A DNA stretch of 64,000 nt from positions 27,567,169-27,631,168 of the forward strand of contig CM030715.1 of the NCBI GenBank assembly GCA_017979445.1, in the 5' to 3' direction. Source of the stretch: Akebia trifoliata. Its lineage: Eukaryota > Streptophyta > Magnoliopsida > Ranunculales > Lardizabalaceae. The position numbers and the translations under genes are program-made. The notes below the pieces were generated by a model. That model was not told the DNA's origin. It did not search any database and saw only the letters and a program-made list of their open reading frames with translations. Positions 1 to 12,500 of the stretch are shown one piece after another; within the stretch, counting starts at the first letter, position 1, and every line of letters starts with the position of its first letter.

Positions 1-230
1 AAATACGCATATATTACAAAAATAAGGATTTACGTATGATTTACATTTTATGTAATTATTTAAAAAAATTAAATAGAGAATCTAATTTATACCCTATTTT
101 ATCATTCAATACATTCTTAGAGTCTTGTTGTAATTAAAATATTAACTAATATAGTGTTGTACGTAATATAAAATAAGTTGTTAAATTTTTAAAAACTTTA
201 AAATTTTAAATAGATAATCTAATTTATATC
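1..230 (-). mobile_element. Helitron-like terminal region, cut by window edge
   Basis: This AT-rich stretch matches 3170-3390 almost base for base over about 200 bp (shared blocks include ACCCTATTTTATCATTCAAT and the following TAATTAAAATATTAACTAA). It also resembles the start of the 29.9 kb element. At 3153 and 29889 the same sequence follows an ACTAG/ACTAA end and a short hairpin, the look of a reverse-complemented Helitron 3' end. Here the hairpin and terminus would lie just left of base 1. There is no coding content. The family assignment is an inference from the termini; the repeat relation is seen directly. Confidence 0.5.
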
Positions 231-3090
231 TGGGATTGTGGATTTTTTAGCTTTGATAGAAATTTCCTTCATAATAATCTATTACTAATATTAAAAAAAA
301 AGGATTGTTTGGTAAGACTTTTTCATTGGACTAAAATATCATTTTATTTAATAAAATTCTATTTACATCAAAATATCCATAATACATTTTTCTTACGACT
401 CTTGAACTTGATATAATTTCACAAATTGCTGAAGTGGATGTGTAGAGAACCATATCAGCATGACTCTTGGTTCACGCACGAAGAAAAACTTATCTCCTTC
501 AACTTCTTCACTTTCTCTCAAGTTTCGAGAGCCTAATCAACAACATTTCCTTACGATTATGCTTCGTCTTTGTAACTCTTACAAACAAAAGAGAGACTCA
601 TTTCCTTCAACCTACCCTTCGAAAATATAGAATGAGAAAACTATTCAAAAAAGAAATGGGTTGACATCTGAATTTTCAATTTCCTCTCTCTCTCTCTCTT
701 TGAGTCAGTTCAGAAGATAGAAGAATTTCTTGTAACCTATTGTTATTGTCTTTTAGTTCTATGAGATTATTGGTTTGAATACTTTGTTGGGTGATTTTTT
801 TTTCTTTTCTTTTTTATAGATTTTGTGTTTACGACGAGTAGAAGAGTCGATATAAGTTTGTTTGTTTGTTTGTTTTTTTTTTTAATTTTAAATTTTTGTC
901 TGTTTGGGTTTCTTGGAATGATTCATGGGTATATGTATTTTTTTTTTATGATGGGCTTTTTTACCGAGTTTTAAGCTTTACTATTAGAGTTTTTGTGATT
1001 TTCGAACATGGGGTTCTTCTTATCACTATTTTAGTTGGTTCACGGAGTTTTGGATTACCAAGTTGTCACTGTTTGATTTAAGATTTGGGTTTGCGTTATG
1101 TTTACTTTTTATTATTATTTTTAAATGATTGTGGGGTTATGTGATTTCAATTGCCTTATGATTTCTTGTTTATACATAGACGAAAGAATAATAATTGATC
1201 GTCAAAACAGGTTTTTTAAAGACGTGTTATAATACAGTTGGTTATGATATAATATTGACTATTATATCAATGGATACAATTTTTTTTTTTTTTTTTTTTT
1301 CATTTAAAAAATATTGGATGATATGCGAATATATGTTATTGTGAAATTGTATATCATTGTATATGCTATTTAAAAACTACAATAAAGATCACTAAAGATA
1401 CTTTGACCTACAGGATATCAAAAACAACTCTAACTTATCCAGATGTTGATATTTCTTAATCTAAAGGATATGGTTGTTGTAAGTAGACACACTACAATAA
1501 TTTTAACGAGAGTTCACATCCCTTGTTTGTTTGTTCTCTTAATCTTTTCTTAAGAAAATTATTATATTTTATCTTTTTTTCCCATTGTTCGAATATTTCT
1601 CTTCTAAATAAAAACTGCATTTGATCTTGTTAATTTTAAATTGATATGGGTGTGGATGGATGATTTATTTTTATCTTGTTATTGATCAACTAAGTCATTA
1701 TTCTTTCATGATTTGTGTCATTTACAGTGTTATCATGAAGGATGTTCAAACGCATGGAAGCTTTAATGTGTTTATGCAGGAATATCAAAATCAGGAGTCA
1801 AAACTTAATAGATAGGTTATGTAGCAGAAAAATGCACTAATCTACAAGTGCTATGGTTGCACAAATCATGTTTCGTTTTCATTCTATGTTGGGTAGCTGC
1901 ATGTTGGCTCGTGTTTTATTTTAAGAACATGTGAATATATAAAAGGGCTTCAGTATATTAGCAAATTTAATTTTTTGGAGAAATGTGAGAGAGGAACCGT
2001 TTATTTGGCTTATGAAACAAGTTAAAATTTTACATGTTATTTCATCATGTATATATGTTTTGTTACTGCAATATAACTGTTGGCATTTTGATTAATTTGA
2101 ATATGTTAGGAAATAATGCAACCTGTTATTTCGAGAGTGATCATTTGGAAAATTTTTATTTCTTACTTCTTGTCAGATAATTAAATTTTAAAGTTTTTAT
2201 GTAGGACTGAAAGACAAGACAGATTTTATCTCAACTTTCTCAAACTAAGGTAATTTTCTAAAATCCTTATATTTTTTATATTATTTTAAAATTGAAGGAG
2301 AATATGTTGATGTTGGGATCCAATAAATGATTTAGACGGGTTAGTATTCCCTGGATGAATTGATGGAGATTTATATAAATCAATAAGTTTGGTCAATTTA
2401 TCATTTATTTTTTCTCTTTTTTTGAAATTTTTCTAATTCGTATTTCAACGCTGGATAATTTTATGAATCAAATTGAATTAATTAATCTCAGCAGTCTTGA
2501 ATTTTGAAAACCATCTTGACCAAGATCAACGTGAAGGTCGTCAATTTCATTGGTTGCTAAAAACTTTCTTCTCATCACTTGTTACGGTAATTGAACTAAT
2601 GGATTTTATTCTTTCTAAAGATTGAGTTGTAAATCTTTAAATGTTTATTTTCTTACACTTTTGTGAGATAATAACATTTTGGTATACTTATGAACTTAGC
2701 AGTAAATTTCAAAGATGTTCTATATAACTTTTACATATTAACAAAAAAGATCAAGATGGTTTGTTTCATATGTTGGCTGCAGTTTTATGATTAACATTAT
2801 TAATGTGATTGGTGAGGAAAACCTTGTTTCAACAAATTGCGTTAAAGCAAAATGTATTTCTTTAATTTATTTTAAAAGAATTGTTAAGGTTTTCACTTGT
2901 CAAACTAAAAAGAACTATAAATTAGTTTGTTGTGATTACAATATATCACGTAATATTACTAAAGTTTGTGACTTGCACACATCCAATTGATATCATTAAA
3001 TGAAAGATCTTTGATTGTAAATTAATCTTGGGATGCTATTTATTAAAATTATTGGGAAATACCTTTTAGTAAAAAAAATAAAATATATTC
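231..3090. other. Non-coding, AT-rich stretch between Helitron-like ends
   Basis: No convincing gene is present. Open frames are short and AT-driven. Part of it (about 430-1080) has a CT-rich leader look, with a CTCTCT run near 685-700 followed by T-rich sequence with GT-like donors, as in a captured 5'UTR plus intron. A poly-T run sits at 1279-1300. If 3091-3117 is a Helitron 3' end, this stretch could be the body of that element carrying a captured gene 5' fragment, but no 5' TC terminus could be fixed. Confidence 0.35.
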
Positions 3091-3118
3091 ACGTGCAACG
3101 CAAGTACACTTTACTAGT
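3091..3118 (+). mobile_element. Helitron-type 3' terminus (hairpin + CTAG|T)
   Basis: A short stem (ACGTGC pairing with GCAAGT, one mismatch, loop AAC) is followed 8 bases later by CTAG and then T. This is the classical Helitron 3' end: a hairpin about 10 bases from a terminal CTRR, with insertion before a host T. The element body would extend leftwards. No RepHel gene is visible, so it would be non-autonomous. Confidence 0.5.
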
Positions 3119-3151
3119 AAAGCTAAAAGCAAATGTGGGGCATTTGTAGTA

Positions 3152-3400
3152 CTAATGCACTTGTACAAACACACATGTATTCTAAAAATTAGGATTTATA
3201 TATGATTTATGTTTTATATAATTATTTTTTAAAAATTAAATAGATAATCTAATTTATACCCTATTTTATCATTCAATACATTCTAAGGGTCTCGTTGTAA
3301 TTAAAATATTAACTAAGATAGTTTTGTAGGTAACATAAAACAAGTTATTAAATATTTTAATATTTTAAAATTTTAAATAAATACTCTAATTTATATCATC
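3152..3400 (-). mobile_element. Second Helitron-like end, opposite orientation
   Basis: The sequence starts ACTAATGCACTTGTAC and continues ACACACATGTATT, matching base by base the start of the element at 29888 (ACTAGTAGCTTGCATGTG) and, further in, bases 1-230. It is read as a reverse-complemented Helitron 3' end whose CTAG has decayed to TTAG. It lies 35 bp from the + strand terminus at 3117, giving a tail-to-tail pair. Confidence 0.45.
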
Positions 3401-4037
3401 TTTTTTTGATTTAATATATTATAGGAGTCTTTTTGTATTTAAAATATTTATTTAGGTAATTTTGTTATTTTAAATATGATTTTTACCATGAAATCTATAG
3501 GGTTTTGGTGTTAGATGCCAATGTGGCCAATGCTTCCAAGTATACTCACAAAGATGGAGTACAGATTTAAAACGACAAGGGAAAACTTTGGAAAAAACGT
3601 AAAAAACAAGAAAAAAATGAGAATGAAATGGAAAAAAAAAAACGCTGAAACAAAAACGATATCAAATATATTATAAATTATGAAAATGTATATATCTAAT
3701 AATACATAATGCATTTATTTTAATTTATTCTATCTTCTCAATATAACATGCTCTCAAATATAATTATACTGTTACGATACCCAAAATTTTTTTACACATC
3801 AACATATCCTTTGTTGAAAATAATATACTATTGACAAAAAATGAAAAATCACAAGAAAGAGATATTATCATCAAATCTCATATTTCTACATTTATGAATC
3901 ACCAAATTCTATTATGTATCAAATCTCACATTAAAAAAAGAAAGGGTCTAGTTTTTTCTAAATGAAAAATACTTGTTTAAAATGTAAAAAATGTGTTTTA
4001 AATGAAAAAAATGCAACTTTTTTTTATATATAAAAAA

Positions 4038-4092
<55 letters not shown>

Positions 4093-4430
4093 TGTTTTAA
4101 TCGTCAGAAGTATAAGACATGTTTTAAACGTGTTTTTTTTCAACAACAAAAAAATTGTGATTTTTGGTACTATATCGCCCAACTATAAACAATAAAAAAC
4201 ACTTAAGATATGTCGAATTCAAAAAATACTACTTGTAGGTATTACTTTTATATATATTATTTATAGGTAAGCTGGACTTGAACGCACAAATCAAAATTGT
4301 TTTGCAAATGTGTCAAACAAGCTGAACTATGGGACTATGCCCCATTTTGAAGTATTACTTAAAAGTGTTTTTTTTTTTAAATAGAATATATTTAAAATAA
4401 TTCTATTCATTTGAAGTGAGCATGCACTTG
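3401..4430. other. AT-rich intergenic DNA with (TA)n microsatellite
   Basis: There is no gene. The stretch contains poly-T/A runs and a long (TA)n run at about 4040-4088. The rest is low-complexity sequence without recognisable element ends. Confidence 0.6.
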
Positions 4431-4487
4431 AGTATTGTAAGTGCCCATGTATTTTCAAATTAATAGGGTTTTGTCTAAAAAATCAAA

Positions 4488-4950
4488 ACAAATGACCTAA
4501 ATGCCCTTATCTTCAAGGTCTAACTGATTTTCTCATTGACACTAATCATCTTCAACCTTAGGGTTAAGTGTTTTACCCCATTCTAAAAGCCTAGGATTCA
4601 ATCTTCTTTAACATTCAAATTTGAGAACAAGATAAAATTTTGGGTAGAAAAGTTAAGAATTTCTAAATATAAAGAATGTAATGGGTTAAAGCCAAGATTG
4701 AAAAGAATAAAAATGACATATCCTAAAGATTATCATTTTGGAAATGATTGTTTTTCTTCCTTAACCCTCAAATTATATCTCCTTCAATCTTCAAATTCTA
4801 GGAATAAGATAAGATTTTTATAAGAGAATGATAGATTTTTGAGTTAAAAATGAAGGTTTTGTTACATTACATTCAAGAATAAAGATAATGGATAGAAATT
4901 TAAATAAGTTAAAAATATTAACTAGAGTTGAAGACAAGGGCATGGTCTGT
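4488..4950. repeat. Partial copy of the GATTTAGACATACCC TIR family
   Basis: Left and right parts are inverted relative to each other: AATGCCCTTATCTTCAA near 4500 versus GAAGACAAGGGCAT near 4930. The internal text matches the inner part of the complete copy at 39353-40034 (ATACCCTCATCTTCAACCTA). The outer terminal repeats are missing here, so it is a truncated, non-coding remnant. Confidence 0.4.
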
Positions 4951-5052
4951 TTGATCACGCATGAAAATTCATTTTCCATGGAATTTGAAATCCATAGAAC
5001 AATAGTATGGAAATTGGATTTCTTAAGATAAATTTTTTTAGAGTAATGGTTT

Positions 5053-5240
5053 TCTAACTCCCCCACGTGGCATACACTCCCCACGTCGATGTGCATAGAG
5101 CCATAGATTTTCATCGGGATACACAATTGCACATCCCCAGAAAATATGTATTAGTGTATCCTGATGAAAAAAGACCTATGGTTCTATGTATAGTCACGTG
5201 GGGAGTGTTTGGGAGAGTATGACATGTGAGAGGAGTGAGA
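5053..5240. mobile_element. Foldback MITE with CACGTGG arms
   Basis: The left arm (ACTCCCCACGTC, then GCATAGAGCCATAGATTTT and CATCGGGATACAC) is complementary to the right arm (GTGTATCCTGATGAAAA, CTATGGTTCTATGTATAG, CACGTGGGGAGT). Together they form a long imperfect hairpin of about 190 bp. It is non-coding. It resembles, in its GTATCC/GATGAAAA core, the foldbacks in intron 17 of the golgin gene and in the CYP704 introns. Confidence 0.6.
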
Positions 5241-5433
5241 AAATCATGATTTTTTTTTTTTTTTTTTTTCCTTTGTTTGATTACACATTGGAAAATACAT
5301 CTATATTCAAAGAGACGTAATAAAACGACTGTTAAATAATATGTGATTGACGTGCTAAGTGCAAAATTCTTATATCTTTTTCCTAGTGTATCCTGAAGAA
5401 AAAGATCTATAGTTATGTGTTTTTGTCACGTCA

Positions 5434-5775
5434 GGGAAGCAGATCATTTGTAGCACACGATTCCTATACACAATCCTGTAGCACACTTTAAATGATTGAG
5501 AGAGAGTATCAACAATAAAAGTTAGATTCCACACTAAAAATCTTGGGAGTTCAGTAGCCGTTCATCTTTAAATATATGGATCTTAATCAAAAACATATTT
5601 TTTGATTTTAAAAATCAGATCTTAGTCATGATCCCAAGAGGCTGAGATGCTTAATTGCTACAGTGTACCGTTTTGGTAAATATTTTCCAAAACTGTATCG
5701 TTTTGGTAAATTTTTTCTATTTAAAAAACAGAAAATCTAGCGCAACACTTTAAAGCGTGCTACAGAACCGTGGGA
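5434..5775. mobile_element. MITE with GCAGATC..TGTAGCAC ends
   Basis: It starts near GCAGATCATTTGTAGCAC and ends near GTGCTACAGAACCG in inverse orientation. The same pair of ends bounds 38279-38546 (GAGCAGATCCTCTATAGCAC and GTGCTACAAAGGATTTGC). The inside has two copies of GTTTTGGTAAAT. The element sits directly upstream of the golgin gene, ending about 110 bp before the estimated transcription start. Confidence 0.45.
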
Positions 5776-6401
5776 CACGTCAAATATTACGTGGCATCAA
5801 GGAAGAGATGTACGGCTCTATGTAATTGCCACGTCATCCGCGTAGTTGTTAGCGCGTCCCGTTATCATTAGTCATATTCGATTGTAGTTTTCACAAGAAG
5901 AACAAGAGAGGGACTTCGTCTCAATACCCGCTGGCTTGAAAGTTGAAATCCACGAAAGAAATCGAAAATTTCAAAAATCTGAAATCGCTGGAGTAGATTT
6001 TTCGGATTCAATTCAAGACTTCATTTCCCTCTCTACCGGAGACCGATTCGAGTTGAGAACCTTACGATTTCGATCTGAAGAGTTTTTTCCCCAATTTATT
6101 TCTACGGGCAGCTTTGAAGGTAAGGAAACAAGAAAACAGTGATGTAATTTGAACTATATTTTTACAGATCTGTATGATCTAGGGTTACGAAGGTTCTCTC
6201 TCTACACTCCAAATATGTTTGAATTCATAAATTTTCTCCTTTAATTTCGCTTGATTTTCAGCTATTTTGGTCAGATTGTGTCAGTCTTTGTCAAATTTGA
6301 TTTCTTTTAAACCCCCAAGTTGTTTTGTTGTTCATTCTCTCTCATCTCTAACCAGACATGTTTGATCAAATTTGTTTATTGGATCAGGTTCTGTGATTCC
6401 A
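5776..6401 (+). promoter_or_regulatory. GC6 promoter and intron-containing 5' leader
   Basis: No TATA box is evident. The proximal region holds ACGT-core elements (GACACGTC near 5773, TTACGTGGC near 5788, GCCACGTC near 5839), typical of plant G-box/ABRE-like sites. A purine-rich leader starts around 5885-5900. A donor after TTTGAAG at 6119 (GTAAGG) and an acceptor GGATCAG at 6387 define a 5'UTR intron (6120-6387), placing the ATG 14 nt into the next exon. I see no upstream ATG in the spliced leader. Leader introns are common in plant housekeeping genes. The start site is estimated, not seen. Confidence 0.6.
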
Positions 6402-6490
6402 ATGGATTTCAAGCTCGGTCGCATCAATCTCAACGCAGTCGCTCAGGTGCTTTTCAAAATTTTATTTATTTATTTATTTTATTTGTGTTT

Positions 6491-6521
<31 letters not shown>

Positions 6522-9500
6522 GTTACTTCCATGATTTTTTTTGCTTCCTTCTTTGCTTTACATGTAGGGAATTTGATACTGTTAGTTAAGGTTTCCTCAT
6601 TTTAAGTTTTTCTGGGAATTAAATTGGATAATTTGTTGTGCAGGGTGTTGGTGGGCTTGTTTTCGGAAATGAGAGTTCTACTTCGAATGAGGATAGGTAA
6701 AATTATGATAATTGAATAGAAGTTAAATAATCAAGTTTTAATTCTCAATTTTAGACCGTTGAGATAGTGTAAATTTTATGTAAGCCTTGGATGGAATTTG
6801 TCAGTGTTTCAGAATTTTTGCATAAACTGAAAAAAAAAAAAAAAAAATGAAGTTTTGACTTTGTATGAGATTTATTTTAAAAAATTTCTTTTTGTTAGTG
6901 TTTTTTAATATCGCTCCCATAGGCATCATTCCTTAGTTTGCATTTCAATTTTATGTCTCGATTAAACTCTTTAAGTTGGTTACATTGTTTTCTTATACAC
7001 TTTTTATGGTTTATCTTGGAATATACGCTTGTTAATTTTTTATTTTATTTTGAATTTGACTTGTTATCTCCACTCTATGGCTTGTTTCGATAGCTATGTG
7101 GAACGTTTGCTCGATCGTATAAGTAATGGTGTCCTAGCCGAAGACAGGCGTGCTGCCATGACTGAACTTCAATCTGTTGTAGCAGAAAGTCGATCTGCCC
7201 AGCTAGCATTTGGAGCAATGGGTAACAGCTTTTTTTCTCATTGTATAAAGAAAATTAAGATTCTTGTTTAAAAAGGAATATTAAGAGGAAGGAGAGATTA
7301 AAAAATTATTTGGGTAGTGTGGGCAGATTTGAGGACATTTGAATTAACAAAATACAAGTTTTTAGATGGAATTGAACGGAGAAACATGATTGTTTTAGCA
7401 GACCCAGATTGTGGGAATTGGGATAAGTTTTTGATGATGATTTTCTTATTTATATGACCTCATGTGTAATGCATGTCAGTTACTCTTCACAGGCTTCCCA
7501 GTGCTTATAGGTGTCTTGAAGGAAGAGCGTGATGATGTTGAGATGGTTTGTAATATTCTCTTCTCTAGGTTTATTTTTCTGTTATCAAATTGTGTAAATT
7601 GATCTATCATTTCTCTTCCATTCTCTGTTAGATACCATGGTTCATCATATAAAGTAGTTCCTGACCTGAAAGATAAATTAGGCAGAAATTGTTATCCAAA
7701 GGGAAATCTCAAAATCTCTTTCTGATGGGTAGTCCACTCCCTCACCTTATATGATGGATGCAACCCGCTATACCTCGATTAGATCAAATTATGATGGATG
7801 CAACTATACCACGATTAGCGGAAATTATGATGGATGCAACTATACCACGATTAGTGGAAATTAACTCCCATGCAGATCTTCTATGCTTGATAGCTTTTCT
7901 TCATCTACACATATGGGTTATTCTGCCATGTTATCTATATATATAACTTTTATTTGTCATTTTTTATTTTACTTCTAGCTATGGTTCTTTTTTTTATAAG
8001 TAAAAATATTTATCAATGAAAGGGAGGTCGAGATGACCTAACCAAGAAGTACAAGCAAGAAAGAATGACCAAATCACCTAAACAATATCATCTACACAGC
8101 AGCCAAGTTAGAAACCCTATACCATTTTACAAGAAAATCTTTAAAGGAGATCCCTTGAACTCTTTAAATAGTTTTCCCCATCAAAATAACAAGGAAAAAA
8201 CTGAAATGACAAGATCCTCGAAGATACGCCTATTTCTCTCCTTCCAAACACCAAAGAAAATGGAAAAAAAGGCATGAGGCTCCAAAGGATATACTTAACA
8301 AGCTGTAGAGTAGACCGTTATAATGGTGTCATAGCAAAGGGACGTTAGCATTGCATCTTTTATATAGACAATTTAATGACATTATGTAGTGGAGGGCCCC
8401 ACTACAACTAATATTTCAAAAATGTCAAAATGAATTTCAAATTTCAATTTTGAACTTAATAATAGCTGTTATTTAAAATGTTACACTGCTTCTTCCACTT
8501 TCTTGCATCTATTTTTGTATTTACTGGTGTTATAATGTACTTTTGGTGGATACGTGTAGGCTAGAGGTGCCTTGGAAACTCTTGTGAGTGCCTTGACACC
8601 CATTGATGCTGCACGAGGACCAAAGAATGAAGTCCAACCAACTTTAATGAACTCTGATTTATTTTCCAGAGAAGCAGAAAACATCTCTCTTCTTTTAAGT
8701 TTGTTGGTGAGGTTCTCTTGACCTATTTACTCTTTGTATTCTTCTAACATTTGCTGTGGTTATGTACCAAAGTTGCACGTGTTATGACTATAGTTCTACT
8801 ACTTGCCCTTGTGAAATTTTTTGCAGGCAGAGGAAGACTTTTATGTCCGATACTATACACTTCAACTTTTGACAGCCCTTCTTACACATTCCCCAAATAG
8901 GTACTCAGTTCATAGCTACATTGATATGCATTTTGCCATTAGATTCTTGGATTCACTTTGGCCGTGTTTGAATCGCGGGAGTTGAATGTGGGAGTCGGAC
9001 ATGTAATGCTACTCGCAATCTTATATTTATTTGGATAGTTACACGACTTGTAACTCTTGGTGAGATTTGGACTCTACCACACTTTTGACTTCAACTCTCA
9101 CTATCCTTGAGAGTTATGTAAGCCTCTCTTGTTCTTTCCCTTTTTATTCCCACCACAACCACTGTACCACCCCAATCGACTTTGACAAGATTCCTCGTTG
9201 TCACCAACACTCACCATTGACACCAATCATCGAAATTGGTGGTGGAGAAAGCTTGGTAAAAACTGTTCCTATTTTCCTGAGCTACTTAGTATGTTTCGTG
9301 GGTCTTTTACATCTCGACCTAAATCATGCCATGAGTGAGAAAGAGCTAGAACAAAAGAAGGAAATCACCAAGTGGTTAGCTCACTAGATTTTTTGGATTT
9401 TTGTTGAGATGTATCAATTACTTGTAGTGGGTTTTAAGCATGTAATTTTGATTGTCATTTAGGTTCCTAGTTTCTGTTCACTTTGATAAAAGAATTCATT

Positions 9501-12500
9501 TGTTTTTTTGAAGGGGTAGTTTTTGGTGATATTTATTGATTTCTAGACGTGAGTTTTAATCCACACATGTACTTTTAATTGCTGTTGTGAAAACAATCTG
9601 TATTTGCTAGATGGGGCGATGGGTTTGTGTTGGGGAAGAAGTTGACATTTTTTGTAAATACCCTTTCAACTCCCAGAGAGTTCAACTTGGTGAAAAAGCA
9701 CCAAATTCTCCCAACACATACTGCCAACTCTCTGTTAATTGCAACCCTTGCCGTCCAAACGGAACCTTAATCATGTCGAAATGAAGTTTTGTCGAATTCT
9801 TGTTTCAGGTTACAGGAAGCAATTCTTACCACGCCTCGTGGAATAACTCGTCTTATGGATATGCTGATGGATCGTGAGGTATGCCTTGGTTTTCAATAAA
9901 TGATGCTTCTAGTATTTTATACTTATTCCGAAGGCTGTTTAGAATGATGTTTATGAGAGCAGAAGCATTGTATGTATAATCTTTGAAGAGCGCAATTTTT
10001 TTTCCTTTGCATATTGTAGCTCTCCAAATTATCTGTGGCCTTGATATAACAAATAGTTATAATAAGTTTTTCTTTTTTAAATTTTGTTTTTAACGATCTC
10101 CTTAATGGGAAAAAATAAAAAGAATTTGATGCTGCTCATGTTTTTTTTTTTTTTTTTTTTGAATTTAAATTTCTTCTCAAAACTGATTGTGTTTTCATCT
10201 TGTAGGTTATACGAAATGAGGCCTTGTTACTTCTTACTTACTTGACTCGTGAAGCTGAGGTGACTCTTTTCTCCTTACCAGTTTTTCACAAGTTATTTTA
10301 CTGGTGAAAATGTTTGTTCAACTTTCCTACTAACCAGTGGCCTTGTTTGAGTTCAGGAAATTCAAAAAATTGTGGTCTTTGAGGGTGCATTTGACAAGAT
10401 CTTTAGCATTATTAAAGAGGAAGGAGGGTCTGAAGGTGGTGTTGTTGTGCAGGTGATTGCCTTGAAACTTTGATCTTTATGGATCAGCCAACTTATCCAA
10501 GCTTGTTTGCAGATTAACTTACCCATTACGTTGAGCCTTCTGCTCATTGGGTTTTTATTGCTTATGTGCTTTGGGCAGTTCTATTCCATATTTGAAAATT
10601 TGAGCATCATACTTATGCTAATTTATAGAAATTTAACTGTGTCAAGGTTTATGGTGTTTTGGATTTCGTCTTTTGGCCAAGACAAATTTGTTAGACTATC
10701 AATAACTGAATTTGATAGACAAATTTTCGGATTTCTTCCTTGGGGTCGGTATGTGACCGTAAGGACTAGTCCCATCCCAAAAGACACGTGGGATACCCTG
10801 TGTTATAAAAAAAAAGAGTAAAATGCAGTGATAGAGCGATTCCTTATCATGTGAATGTCAGTTACGAGCGTGCCATCGAATTTTAATTGGGAACCCCAAA
10901 TGAAATCTTGTAGTAATGATTTAACTTAATATTTATATCATTGGGCCAAGATTAAGGAGTAGGGGAAGGGAGGGGGAACTGAACAAACATTTGATGTAGA
11001 AGAAAGTAAATTTTCGTACTTATAAAAAAAAAATGTAAATTTTTGCCCTACATTTTTTTTTCTTTATGGTCATCCTTTCAAAGTATGACTTTAATATCTT
11101 CTATACACTGCCTGGTTTCCTGTGTTATGTTTCGTGGCATCTATTATTTTTATTCAATTCCTCTTCATGTTTGCTTGTAAGCATTGAAGAAGTTTCAGAA
11201 ATCTATGATTATCATGCAGGACTCTCTTGAATTGCTGAACAATCTGCTTCGTAAAAGTGCATCCAATCAGGTTTGTGGTTTTTGTTGTTGCTAATTCGTG
11301 CTATACTTCTATGGTAATAACCATACTGGTGCAGGATAAAAAAAACCTGATGTAGGACAACTAGGGTTTTGATTGAAATAAGGTTTAATCTGGATTTATG
11401 ATTTTAATGGGCTTGATCTACAATTATTAAATACTGGAATTTGGGCTTGTCTTATTCAGATACTATTGAGGGAAACTATGGGTTTTGAGCCTTTAATATC
11501 AATTTTGAAGCTCCGAGGAAGCGCCTACAATTTCACCCAACAAAAGGTAAGATACTCCTAACATGGATTCTCCCACGTCCTAGGTTCAAACCCCCTTGAA
11601 CCCATACTTCTTATGCGCACCACTAACCGTATTACCTATCACTAACCACTAATCAAGCATTTTCCTATAAAAAAATATTGAGCTTGGACCCATATCCGAG
11701 TTTGTCGACATATTGCAATGCTACTTTGAGGTCATGGGTTCAGCTTACCAACCAAAAAAAAATAAAAAATTGCAGTTAAATGTTTTATTTCTCGATAAGA
11801 CCAAGAATATACTATCACTTACTAGTCAATTTTTGCTGTTTCTGAAAACTAACACCGTGACAGTAGACAGTAAATCTGCTCGGTGCGTTAGAAACCGTTG
11901 ACTTGTTATTGGTGGGAGGTCTGGACACTGAACCTGGAAAAGATGCCAACAGGTTATCTAACCAAACAGTCTTGGCTCAGGTTTGCCATAAACCCTTAAA
12001 CTACTTTGTGCTATACCTTTTAAACCTTGAACATTGAAAATGTCTCATCTGTTAAAATTTTGGATCAATTACAGAAAAAAGTTTTGGATCATCTTCTACT
12101 GTTGGGAGTTGAGAGCCAATGGGCAGCAGTTGATGTGCGTTGTGCGGTAAGATCTAAGCCATATTTGGCATGTTACTTTTGATTTGAGAATTCACAAGAG
12201 TGGAATCTCTAGGAACCTTTTTGGGGTGGAAATGGCCTATTTTTTTTCCTGTCATATTTCATTTTGCATTTTGCATTTTGAATGATCCGGTTCAATGCAA
12301 AGATTACGATAATTATGCCTTTGATGGTTCTATTGGGGTGTTGTTCTGATCCTAATCAATCGTTCCATACTTCCCTGTTTATGTCCAAGGGTTTTTCGGT
12401 CGGTATGGAAATTAATACAGTTTTAATGGAAATGAAAATATGTGAAAAGATTTTCATTGAAAGAGTAGGACATGTAAAAAAGCATAAAGATGCATACATG

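Noticed and set aside
7758..7946. ORF with repeated ATIPRL peptide
   Set aside because: It is a three-copy minisatellite inside a GC6 intron; no start context, no codon signal.
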